This document shows, in pieces, positions 53,659 through 64,000 of a DNA stretch of 64,000 nucleotides. This stretch comes from Euptelea pleiosperma (lineage: Eukaryota; Streptophyta; Magnoliopsida; Ranunculales; Eupteleaceae): positions 21,763,190 through 21,827,189 of the forward strand of contig CM068553.1 in assembly GCA_035048495.1 (NCBI GenBank). Reading direction: 5' to 3'. The notes beneath the pieces are model-generated. The model was not told the DNA's origin and ran no database searches. It saw only the letters and a program-made list of their open reading frames with translations. Position 1 is the stretch's first letter. Each line of letters starts with the position of its first letter. A program made the position numbers and the translations under genes.

Positions 53659-55162
53659 TGAAAAGTCTCGGTTGTCAAATCCCAAGAATACTTATTTTTT
53701 CGGTAATATATATGTCGATGTGTCTCGAGTCCCCTGAAGATTGAAGTGTCAAAGATCAAATGGATTTCGACAAAATAAATCAAAGAAGAATTAAAGTTGA
53801 AGAAAAATTAACCCAAGTGTTCAAGATCAACTGAAGACAAAGTCAAGTGATCAAGCTCAACTGAAGATAAAGTCAAAGCTCAAGTACGTTCTCACTCAAC
53901 AAACGTTCAACTATAAAAGAACTCGTGTTGTGGTTACTTACGTAAATCTAAGGGTATACTGCACGTTGCCAGTGGATCTTGATTTACCCTAGATGGTTCA
54001 GTGATAGTTAGGAATCGGGTGCGTGTCGAACAGAGAAATTCTAAAAACTTTGGAAGTGTTCGGTTATGGACAAAGTGGTTCGGCCGACCAGCCTTTTTGA
54101 GCAGGCGACCGAAGGTCCGGTCGACCCTAATTCTCAGGTTCAAAATTTTGAGGTGTTAACCTAAAAGGAAAACCAACTAAAGGCTCGGTCGACTGAGGTC
54201 CGGTCGACTGGCCAATAGTGCGGTCGACCCCGCCCATTTCAGCTCTCGTTTGACAAAATCTCTTAAGCGATTATAAGCGCATTTTGGCCTTTCAAATGGC
54301 TATATTTGGTACGGTTCTATTGATGGGATGCCTGCTTATAAATAAGAGCCCTCTCTCTTCATTAGAATTAACCCAATCAAGAGATCTCTATACTACATTA
54401 TTTGATTATCATTCTTTGAGTCCAGAGATCGAGAATTTGTGAGAGCTTCACCAGAGCAAAGCTGAGTATTTATTGTGAAAGCTCTAAGTATTTGGAAGAG
54501 ACTATTTGATATTATTATTCTGCAAGCATCTTCTTTCAAGTAGAGGATTACTCTTGGCAGAGTATCTCTTGGGCAAATTCTTCTCCAAAGGATTTTCCAT
54601 CCGATTGTATTCATTGAAAGGTAAGTGTTTCTATGATCAAATATATTTTTGATAGAATTCAAAATTTATGAACACTGTGTATTTTGTGATTGGTGGATGA
54701 GTGAGGACTCATTTAACTGAGTTGTGAATTGTAGATCCATGAGAATAGAATTTCTCTAAATAGATTACTGGCTTAGGCTGACTCTCTAAGTGAGTGAGAA
54801 GTGATTCTCATTAGATTAAAACTAAGTGATATCTTAGTTAATTATTTATTTCAATTGGATATGTTGTAATGCACGATTAAAATAATATAAGATTACTCGT
54901 GTTGAGTATTGGACAGTGGACATAGGTGCGGAGTCACTGAACCACTATAAATCTGAGTTTCGTGTGATTGTGAATGTTTGCATATTTGTTTCTCAGATTT
55001 TTCCATATTTATGTTATGTGGATGATTCATATTTTAATTGCTTGATCCTTTTTCGCCTTGTGTGATTAATAATTTTTAATCCATAAAGAATTCGCAGAGG
55101 AATTAAAAATTATCCTATTCACCTCCTCTAGGACTTAACTTGGTAATCAAAAGGGAATTTCA
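53659..55162 (+). repeat. 5' LTR of E
   Basis: Starts TGAAAAGTCTCGGTTGTC, identical to the 3' LTR start at 62694, and ends GGGAATTTCA. It is 1504 bases. A GGTCGAC-rich array lies at about 54075-54232, with a TATA-like CTTATAAATAAGAG at about 54335. Confidence 0.9.
54075..54235 (+). repeat. GGTCGAC palindrome cluster in the LTR of E
   Basis: Repeated TTCGGCCGACC, CCGGTCGACC, CGGTCGACTG and CCGGTCGACTGGCC units, each centred on GTCGAC or a close variant, placed about 100-250 bases before the TATA-like motif, as in the family-X arrays. Confidence 0.8.
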
Positions 55163-55164
55163 AT

Positions 55165-55176
55165 TGGTATCAGAGC
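55165..55176 (+). promoter_or_regulatory. Primer-binding site of E
   Basis: Exact TGGTATCAGAGC two bases after the LTR end. Confidence 0.92.
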
Positions 55177-55237
55177 ATGGTCACTTTGTAAAGGGCTTAA
55201 CAACCTAAGTATGATTCTTAGTTCCCTTAGAATAACC

Positions 55238-57119
55238 ATGAGTCAAGAGGGTTACTCTGTGTCAATACCTCATCTATTCAATGGTACTAATTACGCCTAC
55301 TGGATGGCCAGAATGAGAATTTTCTTAAAATCCCTGGATGAACGAATTTGGACAATGGTAGAAGTGGGATGGACATCCCCTATTGTAGCAACGACTGTTG
55401 GTGAATCAACTACTATTGCTATCAAACCAAAAAGAGATTGGAGTATAGGAGATAAAGATGCATACCAGTATAATAATCATGCATTGAATGTAATACATTG
55501 TGCTTTATCTCCTTATGAATTTAAAAGGATAATTGCTTGTGAAACCTCAAAACAAGCATGGGACATTTTGGAAATGACCCATGAAAGACCAAATTCTGTT
55601 AAATTGTCAAAACTTTAAATGCTCACAACTCAATTTGAAATTATTAGAATGAATGAGGATGAAAGTTTCACAAACTATTACACCAAGCTAAGTGAAATAA
55701 TTAACTCCATGTGGGGTCTTGGTGAAGCTATTCCTGAACAAAAAATTGTTAAAAAAATTCTGAGATCATTACCTGATAGGTTTTATCCTAAAATTACAGC
55801 TATTGAAGAAAGTAAGAATGTTGATCTGATAAGATTATAAGAACTAATAGGATCAATTTAAACATTTAACCTGAAACTTCATATACTTAAAAAGAAAGGA
55901 TTAGCTCTAAAAACCTCTAAAAAATAATGAAGAGAAGAAAGTGACTCTGATGAGTCTAATAACATTGATGATGAAATTGTCCTTTTTGTTAAAAAAATTG
56001 AAAAAGTTTTTCAAAAATATAGACAAGAAAAATTTCACACAAAAGAATAAAAAACCTTTTAAAAAATTTGATAAATACAAAAAAGGAGAAAACAATAAAG
56101 ATGAAATACAATGTTATAAATGCAGGGGGTTTGGTCATATCTCTACTGATTGTTTTAATAAAAGTAAGAAAGGAAAAACTAAAGCTATGAAGGCTATTGC
56201 TTGGGACATAAATAGTGATGAATCCGATACTGAAACGAACATATCAAGTGATAGCGAAGAATTATCTAATATTTGAGCATGAATGACTATTGCTAATCTT
56301 AATGAAAATTGTAACTCTCGAAATGCTAAAGTGGATAATGAAACCGATTTAAGTGATGATGAAAGTGAATAAAATATTCAGATTGCTTTTAATAATTTGT
56401 ATAAGGAAAGCTTAATTCTGGCAAAATCTTTTGAGAACCTAAAAAAAGAGAAAACTATTGTGTGTTGTGAAAATAATTTACTAAAAATTGAGTTAAAAAA
56501 TCTATATCAAACAGTGATGAACAAAGAACATGAAGTAACTCAAATCTTAAGCAGAGAACAAGAACTTGAAAAAGAAATTTAGAAATTAAGTCTTGAAAGA
56601 AATGATTTTGAAGTAAAAAATGTAACTTTGATTACAAGCATTACTCAAGGAAATTTTAGACTGAAAAATCTATTAACCATGGAAAAAGCAAACCATGACA
56701 GGAGAGGACTTGGTTACATTGAAAAATTAGTTAAAAATTCAAATTTCAAAATTGTGTTTGTAAAAACCACTCTGGATTCAATCCAAAATGAACAAATTAA
56801 AAATCTAAATATTATTTGTCATTATTGTTGACATTCTGGACATACAAAATATAATTGTCATATTCTTGAAAAAAAATTAGAATTTCAAAAGAAAAAGGAA
56901 GAGAATGATCTAAGAATCTTGGAGAAAACTAAAAAACTAAACAAACAAAAGAAATTGTTTAAAAAGATAACGGCTTTAAATGTTAAAGCTAAAAACATAA
57001 AAGATAATCTTAACAACTCTCAGATTAATCAGACTAGTAATGCTTTTATAAAAATATGGAATAAAAAATATGTTAAAAAATGTTTAGTCATCCATACTGC
57101 TCTTATTGCTAATGAAACT
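55238..57119 (+). pseudogene. E gag with zinc knuckles and coiled-coil region
   Basis: The start ATG 55238 (MSQEGYSVSIPHLFNGTNYA) opens a DUF4219/UBN2 gag with WTMVEVGW, SKQAWDILEMTHE and, after a TAA at 55616-55618, FTNYYTKLSEIINS and SLPDRFYPKITAIEES. A CCHC knuckle CYKCRGFGHISTDC lies at about 56110-56152. A lysine/glutamate-rich stretch follows (about 56390-56990), probably coiled-coil, with a second, stop-interrupted knuckle CHYC-HSGHTKYNC at about 56818-56860. Several stops interrupt it. Confidence 0.88.
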
Positions 57120-58345
57120 TAGTATTTGGATAGTGGATGCTCCAGACACATGACTGGAGAAAAATCTCATTTCTACTTTTTTAATGAATGCCATGATAGT
57201 GAGGTTATATTTAGAGATAACAGTAGTGCTAAAATAATTGGTAAATAAACTATCCAAGGTCCAGAAATACCTAAGATTGAAAATATTTTGTGCGTGGATG
57301 GTCTAAAACATAATCTACTTAGCATTAGTCAAATTTGTGACAAAGATCATATCTGTAAGTTTTCAAAAGAAAAATATGAAATCATAAACAAAACTTTCAA
57401 CAAAGTTATTATTCAAGGAAAAAGGAATACTGATAATTGCTATCTCATTGAGACTGGTGGTTCGATTAAGTGCAACATGGCACTAACAAATGAAACCGAA
57501 CTATGACACCAACGTCTAGGACACATAAACTTTAAAGACTTAGCCAAGATCAGTAGAAAATAATTAATAAGAGGTGTTCCAAACTCGATAAGAATTATCA
57601 AACTGTTTGTGGGTTGTGTTTAAAATGAAAAAAAATTAAAAACTCTCACAAAAAGATAAAAAAATATTGGTACCTCTAAAATTCTAGAATTGGTACATAT
57701 GGACTTAGTTGGACCTAATAGAATAGAAAGTCTTTGAGGAAAAAATTATTTCTTAACTGTTGTTGATGATTTCTCGAGATTTACTTGGATAGCTTTTCTT
57801 AGAGAAAAATCTAAAGCATTTGACGAACTCATGAAGATCTGTAAAAGGTTCAAAATGAGAAATGTTTGACTATTCTCATAATTAGAAGTGATAATGAGAG
57901 AGAATTTGATAATCACAAATTTGATGAATATTGTGATGAAAATGAGATTAAACATGAATTCTTTGCAACCAAAACACTTCAGCATAATGGTGTGGCTAAA
58001 AGAAAAAATAGGACTCTTGAGGAAATGGGTAGAGAGTTATGGTTGCCAGTAAAAATTTGACAGAAAACTTGTGGGGTGAAGCAGTCAATACTGCATGCTA
58101 TACGATCAATAATGTTTATTTGAGAACAGGAACATTGCAGACAACCTATGAACTTTTGGAATGGAGTTAAACCAAATGTAAAATATTTCAGGATCTTTGG
58201 GAGTACTTGCTATATGCTAAAAGACAGAGAAAACCTTAAAAAGTTTGAATCCAAAAGTGATGAAGGTATTTTTTTAGGATATTCTACCAGAAGCAGAGCC
58301 TATAGGATCTTTAACAAAAGAACCTTAACCATAGAAGAATGAATC
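57120..58345 (+). pseudogene. E protease and integrase
   Basis: The protease has YLDSGCSRHMTG (DSG at 57129-57137); the Trp before it is TAG. Integrase starts with QRLGHINFKDLAK, then ELVHMDLVGPNRIES, VDDFSRFTWIAFL, RSDNEREFDNHKF and the LQHNGVAKRKNRTLEEM segment with the catalytic E, followed by KPNVKYFRIFGSTCYML and FLGYSTRSRAYRIFN. Frame changes near 57840, 58050 and 58340 break it. Confidence 0.88.
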
Positions 58346-58502
58346 TATTAATGTGGTCATTAATGATGAATCTCCAAGAATTGGTGATAAAACATATGAG
58401 ATGGTAGAACCTACAAATATTGAGAAAGGTGAAACAAATGTTCACAACCCAGAAAACCCAGAGAATGAAAATACATTAAAGATCATCCTAGTTTAGACAT
58501 TA

Positions 58503-60060
58503 TTGGAAACAAGGATAGTGGTGTGCGTACAAGAAGTCAATTGGAAAATATATCCAGTCATTTATGCTTTACCTCTAAAATTGAACCAAGAAATATTAAA
58601 GAAGCTCTTTTAGATGAACATTGGATAAATGTCATGCAAGAAGAGTTAAATCAATTTAAGAGAAATGATGTTTGGTTTCTAACCTTACCTAGACCTCTGG
58701 ATAAAAATATGATAGGAACTAAATTGATATATAAGAATATACTTGATGAGAATGGAGTTATAACTAGAAACAAAGCCAGATTAGTGGCTCAAGGATACTC
58801 TCAAGTTGAAGGAATTGATTTTGATCAGACTTTTGCCCTGTGGCTAGACTAGAATCTAGTAGGATTCTTTTAGCATTAGCCTATGTTCTAAAATTTAAAC
58901 TCTATCAAATGGATGTTAAGAGTACTTTTCTGAATGTGATTTTGGAAGAAGAAGTCTATGTTGAACAACCTAAAGGTTTTGAAGATCCTTATAAAAATAA
59001 TCATATCTACAGGCTTAAGAAAGGCCTGTATGGGTTGAAACAAGCACCGAGAGCTTGGTATGAAAGATTAACTCAATTTCTATTAGAAAATGGATTCACA
59101 AGAGGAACTGTTGATAAAACACTGTTCATTAAGAAAAGAGATAATGATATTCTGATATCCCAGATATATGTTGATGATATTGTCTTTCGCTCAACCACTA
59201 AGATACATGTTTTAGAATTTGCTCAAATTATGAAATTTGAATTTGAGATGAGCATGAAAAGTGAACTGAATTTCTTTCTAGGTCTTCAAGTTAAACAATT
59301 AGAAAATGATATTTTCTTTTCTCAATCTAAATATTTTAAAGAATTGCTTAAAAAATTTGGCCTAGAATCTTCTAAATCTTCTCACACTCCTATGAGCACC
59401 AGCATTAAACTCACCAAGTATTTAAGTGGTAAATCAATTGATGCTCTGTACAGGAGTATGATTGGTAGTCTCCTCTATCTCATAACTAGCAGACCCGATA
59501 TTGCTTTTAGTGTAGGAGCTTGTGCTAGGTATCAATCTGACCTGAAAGAATCTCATCTCTCGGCTGTTAAAAGAATCATTAAATATGTCAGTGGTACCAT
59601 CGAATACGGTCTCTGGGATCCTTTTGAGACTAACAGTGAAATTGTCTGTTATTCGGATGCCAATTGGGTAGAAAATGCTGATGATCCTAAAAGCACCAGT
59701 GGTTGGTGTTTTTATATTGGAAATTGTTTAGTTACTTGGCACAGCAAGAAACAGAATGCCATATCTTTGTCTACTGCTAAAGCAGAATATATTGCTATAG
59801 GCAGTTGCTGTGCCCAATTAATTTGGATGAAACAAATGCTGTTGAATTATGAAATTAATCAAGAATCTATGAATTTATTCTGTGATAACACGAGTGCGAT
59901 TTGTATTTATAAAAATCCTATACAGCACTTTAGAACTAAGCACATAGATATCAGATATCATTTTATTCGAGAGTTGGTTGAAGAACAGATAATTTCATTG
60001 GAGTATGTGAACACATAAATTTAACTTGTTGATATTTTGATTAAACCTTTAGATTTGCTC
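58503..60060 (+). pseudogene. E reverse transcriptase and RNase H
   Basis: RT: EALLDEHWINVMQEELNQFK, NKARLVAQGYSQVEGIDFDQ; one base is missing in the FAPVARLES-type motif at about 58834. It then runs 392 codons: QMDVKSTFLNVILEEEVYV, GLYGLKQAPRAWYERL, YVDDIVF (59167-59187), TSRPDIAFSVGACARYQ. RNase H keeps YSDANW, STAKAEYIAIG and CDNTSAICIYKN. A TAA at 60016-60018 comes before VDILIKPLD, so the last residues are cut off. Confidence 0.9.
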
Positions 60061-60319
60061 AGATATGAATATCTGGGGAAATCTATCAAAATTTGTCCCA
60101 TTGATTGATTTGTTTTGGTACTGATTGAAATATTCAGATTATCATTAAAAACATATTTTCAGTATTTCAGTTAGTCTTATAGTCTAATCATTCAAAATAA
60201 TGATTAGCTAATATTGTTTGGAAAAATGTTGTGGTATTTCAATTGTTTGAAAATCTTGATTGTTTGGAAAAATTGGTGATAATTTGGGATGATTGTGTGT
60301 TTAAAAATGACATTCACAA

Positions 60320-60640
60320 AGTTGGGCTGACCAATGAAATTGTCAGGCCGACTAAAGAAAATGTTGAGGCGTTTGGGTTTTTGAAAATATAGTTTGTGAT
60401 GTCGGGTCGACCGAACATTTGGTCTGGGTGACCAGATAATTTGGTTTGAGTTTTGAAATGTATGTTTGCGGGGACGGGCTGACTGAACATTTGGTCCGGT
60501 CAATTGAACATATCTGGTCGACCGAACATGTCCGGTAGACCAACTATTATGACCAGTCGACTGCGCCTCACACCCGAACGTCATATGATTCTCGCGGGCG
60601 GGTCGACCCATGTCCGGTCCGCCGCCCTTGATTATAAATA
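60320..60640 (+). repeat. GGTCGACC-type palindrome array after RNase H of E
   Basis: Units such as GGTCGACCGAACAT, TGGTCTGGGTGACCAG, GGTCCGGTCAATTGAACAT, CTGGTCGACCGAACATGTCC and GGGTCGACCCATGTCC alternate with 30-60 base spacers. It resembles the cluster in the LTR of E. It lies in the spacer between pol and the extra ORF. Confidence 0.85.
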
Positions 60641-60811
60641 ACTCCAAATCAATTTTGGGTCATTATAAACCCTTTTTGGAACCATAGAAAATTTTTTTTG
60701 TCTCCCATTCCCATTTGAGAAATCTATTAGCCCTCAACTCTAATATCTTTCTAGAGATTCCTACTTTCACCATTACCCAAATTTTTTGTGAAGTTTCTTT
60801 GTCGTGTTCTA

Positions 60812-61959
60812 ATGGTTCCACAAGAGAAAAGAGCAAGAGGGGAATCATCTTCAAGTGAACCCTATCCTCTTAGCTTGTTCATCAATCCCATGGCTAGGGC
60901 TAGCTTCATGAAGAACTACATCAAAAGAGCCGTTGCCGTTGAGCGTGGGGTTATCGAAAAAGAAGTGACCATGACTGGGATCCCCAATCTTCTGAATTCG
61001 GTAGGTTGGTCTAAACTTCTTTCAATTTCTGGTGTTGCATATCCTGAGTTAGTCAGGATGTTTTATTTCAATCTGAACAATCATGATCCAGATGGTCCAT
61101 TTCTTTATTCTGAGGTCCGAGGAGTTAGGTTTAAAATTACATTATCTTTGATCTCAAAGATCACATGCCTTCCTCGTGTTCTTAATGGAGAAATTTTCCT
61201 CCTTCCCTACCTCTTAAGGACAAAAAGGCTATCTCAAAAGCCATCTGTGGGAAGGTAGTCCGTTGGACCTTTAATTTGGCTACTAGGGAATTACTTCACA
61301 TGTATCATTTGCTAGGGTTGATCTTCTCCTACAACTTGGTCCCAAAAGTGGGACATCAGAGTGAGATCAGTCCCTATATCCAGTACATTCTATATTGTGT
61401 CTCTCAGGGCACGAGAATCTGTGGTCTTTCAGTAATTTTTCATCTCATGGTAGAAAATTTGATGATTGAGAATCGCAAGCGGTCTTTGCCTTTTTGCATT
61501 CTTGTTTAAAAAATTATGAGTCATTATAAAGTTTCTATTCTTGACTCCGATGAAACTTTGCATCCCATCTCACTTATCAATTAAGCTACTTTTAGTAAGA
61601 TGTTGGTTGGTGACTCGTCTATGTCTGCTTCAGCTTTCGCTTCTACTTCGAGTTTTGGATCTCGCCGTTCATCTGTATCTGCATCTATTGCAGGTCTTTC
61701 ATCCAAGTTGGACAATCTTTGTGCGTCGATTGATAAATTTTCTCAACGACAACAGTGTATGACTTTATTTCTTAGGTCTCAGCATCCTAACTATCCAGAG
61801 TCTTCACCTGAGGAGACGACTGTGCCTTTTACGGCTGGAAATGACGAAGATGAAGATGAAGACGAAGATGAAGATGAGGGCCAATATGAAGAAGAAGAAG
61901 ACGATGCTGATGACAATGATGGTGATAACGATGCCGATGAGAATGACGACTATGATTAG
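60812..61959 (+). pseudogene. Extra ORF of E with acidic tail
   Basis: ATG 60812 (MVPQEKRARGESS) opens a protein with ESSSSEPYPLSLFINPMARA, ERGVIEKEVTMTGIPNLL, VGWSKLLSISGVAYPELVRM and FYFNLNNHDPDGPFLYSEVR. This resembles the 'putative plant transposon protein' family found in many plant retrotransposons, recognised from memory. A stop/frame change occurs at about 61258 and more near 61509-61600. The C-terminus (about 61835-61957) is a run of Asp/Glu. Function is unknown; env-like roles have been proposed for ORFs in this position, without evidence here of a signal peptide or membrane segment. Confidence 0.7.
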
Positions 61960-62678
61960 ATCATATTTTGCTATGTTTCTCTGTAGATCAGTAGAACATT
62001 TTTTTGGGATGTATTATTTGATACTATTAGTCTGTAATATCTGTTACTGATATACTTTGGTTTACTGTGTTATGAGATGATGGATATTGGTCACTTTGTT
62101 GGCCGTTTCTTTTTTGTTAGTTTGATATATTTTGGTATGATTTTTTTTTCTAGATGATTGATTACCATATCATTATATTCTTTATCATCACAGGTTGGAG
62201 TTCTTCCCTTTGTCAATGTATAACAAAAATGAAGAGAAATCAATTATATTTTGGTATAATACTGTTGGGAATTTCTATTACTTTACTTTGATATACTTGC
62301 TACTTTCTATTTTATTGAAATACTTATCATAAAATATCTGTGATTCTTAATTGGTTTTATTTGACTAATGTACTGAGAAGACATTTTTGGTATGTTTGGA
62401 CTAATACACTAAGGAGAAGCTATTGTCAAAGATTTTTCTGTCAAGTTGATTATTTTGTAGCAACAGGGTGTGTGCAGTAAGTTTGGTACCAATCACGGTA
62501 CTAATCGCGAGCTACAGTGTTGCCTCCTTGCCTCTTCATCCTTCAAAGATAAGTTATTTGGGCCTTTAACTTAGGGGGAGGGAAGTTATTGTACTTAGGG
62601 GGAACATTATTGATTTGTTTTTTACTGGGCAAAAAATTATAATATAATTGGGTAGTTATTTATTTTTGTCCTGGTATT
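61960..62678 (+). other. 3' untranslated region of E
   Basis: AT-rich with no ORF. It includes CTTAGGGGGAGGGAAG and CTTAGGGGGAAC (about 62570-62605), purine tracts that might act as additional plus-strand primers. Confidence 0.55.
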
Positions 62679-62693
62679 GACAAATGGGGAGAT
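62679..62693 (+). promoter_or_regulatory. Polypurine tract of E
   Basis: GACAAATGGGGAGAT directly precedes the 3' LTR start, like the usual SIRE polypurine tract. Confidence 0.85.
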
Positions 62694-62976
62694 TGAAAAG
62701 TCTCGGTTGTCAAATCCCAAGAATACTTAGTTCTTCAATAATATATATATATTGTTGTGTCCGAGTCCCCTGAAGACTGAAGCGTCAAAGATCAAGTGGA
62801 CTTCGACAAAACAATTCAAGGAAGAATTAAAGTTGAAGAAAAATTAACCTAAGTGTTTAAGATCAACTGAAAAAAAGTCAAGTGATCAAGCTCAACTGAA
62901 AACAAAGTTAAAGCTCAAGTACATTCTCACTCAACGAACGTTCAACTATGAAGGAACTCGTGTTGTGGTTACTTAC
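62694..62976 (+). repeat. 3' LTR of E, cut by F
   Basis: Starts TGAAAAGTCTCGGTTGTC and matches the first 280 bases of the 5' LTR with scattered differences (for example GACTGAAGCG against GATTGAAGTG). It stops at GTGGTTACTTAC, where F begins. Confidence 0.88.
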
Positions 62977-64000
62977 TGAAATTAAGTTTTTCCGCGTCGT
63001 TGATTACAGAAACCCTTGTATTTCAACAATATTTGTAATTTCTCCGATTTGGTTCACTTAATCTGCAAAAACACAGATTTGCACAGTGGCTCGTGTCGGA
63101 TATCGTCCGCACTCGGGGTTAGGGCAAATTAAGAACAATAATAATAGAAACTGCTGAGAATTTATGGAAGGGTGAGAATGGTGATATGATTGATTTTTAA
63201 AACACTCTTTTGGAGAAAAGAAAATAGATTTGAGTAGAAATAAAAGAAGATAGAAAATACCAAAATAATAAAATTCAACTCAATTTATTGAATGATCAAA
63301 TGTGCTTACAAAAATCAATTCAAAATTCACTAACAATTAACTAGAAATTAATCAAACTCAAAAGCATGTAAAAAAAAACTAGAGAGAGAAACTAGGGGGA
63401 AACAAGAGATTTTTAAAATCTAGAGAGAGAAGTGATTTTTAGAGAGTGAAAATGATAGAGAGAGAAAGAGAATAAGGTAGAGAAAGAAAGAGAAATAGAT
63501 CTAGATATAGGAAGAGGATCTAGAGAGAGAAAGTGATTACCTTGGCACTTATCGGAGAAAGATCGCAGCCAAAGGAATGACTCGTGAAGGGAGGGCAGCG
63601 ATTGGTGGAGGAGGTGCACTGTGGAGAAGAGAAGTTGCAAGTTGCAACTTTGGTGGACTGCCACACAACACGGGGCAGCAACTCGTGGCTCCAAGTGGTC
63701 GCAGCTAACACCGGCAAGAGGAGTGCATCTACCAAAGTTTCCTCGGTTGGGAAATGGACCATGTGGTGAAGAGGAGGATCCCGAGCTGGCCACTTTGTGG
63801 CTGGTGGTGATGTTGACGGACTGTGCAGCAGGGGGAGGAATCAGAGTGAAGAGCGCTGGTTCTTGGAGGAGTACTACGCTGTTCTTGCAGGTGTTTGGTG
63901 TGCTGACCAAGGTGCAGCAGCAAGGACGCCCTGTTTTGGGCCGTGGAGAAGATGTTCTTGGCGGTGTAGTGGAGACAAAAGAGAGGGGAGCTACATCCCG
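62977..64000 (+). repeat. F: long LTR-like repeat, incomplete
   Basis: Starts TGAAATTAAGTTTTTCCGCG, matching the reverse complement of the right end of F' (45230). The first 220 bases align with F' (AGTGTCGGAT.TCG.CCGCAC, GGGGTTAG), then CT/GA-rich sequence and AGTTGCAAGTTGCAACTTTG-type repeats follow, as in F'. It runs off the window. ORFs inside it have no recognisable domain. Confidence 0.68.

Larger units (their letters stand above)
53659..62976 (+). mobile_element. SIRE/Maximus-like copia element E
   Basis: Order: 1.5 kb 5' LTR, PBS, gag with zinc knuckle, coiled-coil region, protease, integrase, RT, RNase H, palindrome-rich spacer, an additional ORF, polypurine tract and 3' LTR. Long LTRs, tRNA-Met PBS and an extra ORF downstream of RNase H are typical of the SIRE/Maximus lineage. 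The 3' LTR is interrupted at 62976 by F. The coding region is AT-rich and strongly decayed. Confidence 0.88.

Noticed and set aside
63413..63910. A 165-codon minus-strand frame
   Set aside because: Part of repeat F; compositional bias and overlap with a plus-strand frame explain it. No domain or splice context.
1..64000. tRNA, rRNA or CRISPR features
   Set aside because: None seen; tRNA-like strings are primer-binding sites and the repeats are transposon-derived.

Overview
The window is repeat-dense plant nuclear DNA, most likely from a flowering plant with a large, transposon-rich genome. Reasons: Ty1/copia elements primed by initiator tRNA-Met, plant L1-type LINEs with zf-RVT ends, SIRE/Maximus-like copia elements, hAT MITEs, a MULE, a Helitron with a CTAG end, and two exons of a conserved plant RWD-RING gene with GT-AG introns. 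There are no bacterial genes, CRISPR arrays, rRNAs or tRNAs. The species cannot be named from this sequence.

The only host gene I can support lies on the minus strand. Exon 1 (37748-37888) and a 39-base exon 2 (27554-27592) encode the N-terminal RWD domain of an RNF25-like E3 ubiquitin ligase. Intron 1 is 10,155 bases. Intron 2 runs from 27553 to beyond the left edge, so it exceeds 27.5 kb. On this reading the left 37 kb is the inside of one gene, packed with nested insertions.

Layout. 1-2307: minus-strand copia element L (protease start, gag, leader, PBS, LTR). 2315-20557: plus-strand copia A, broken by a solo LTR of family X (2685-4150), a second copia I (5233-10738), a hAT MITE (11809-12348), a SIRE-type solo LTR S (13583-17443) that itself holds LINE3 (14215-16730), a hAT remnant (18351-18445), and a MULE (18783-20375) inside its 3' LTR. 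20558-23800: a third copia body C sharing that LTR, with an uninterrupted RT-RNase H, then a 3' LTR and another RT fragment. 24050-25140: decayed ORF and promoter-like segment that could be an endogenous pararetrovirus remnant. 27.6-37.7 kb (intron 1): three minus-strand LINEs, two hAT MITEs and a TA-rich microsatellite. 37.9-42 kb: gene 5' side, a GGAACC array and a Helitron. 42023-49288: minus-strand copia H, split by F' (42432-45230) and X1 (46881-49202). 49314-53658: an LTR-like region Z carrying a U-snRNA-type USE/TATA motif and split by X2 and X3. 53659-62976: a SIRE-like element E with an extra ORF after RNase H. 62977-end: start of a second F-family copy.

No transposon ORF looks fully functional. 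The best-preserved piece is the RT-RNase H ORF of C. The most notable structures are the expanded RNF25-like gene, arrays of a 12-base palindrome in all four family-X LTRs with an analogous array in E, a hAT MITE family with subterminal CGAAA arrays and matching 8-base duplications, and the acidic-tailed extra ORF of E. Insertion boundaries rest on target-site duplications read by eye; no alignments or database searches were run.
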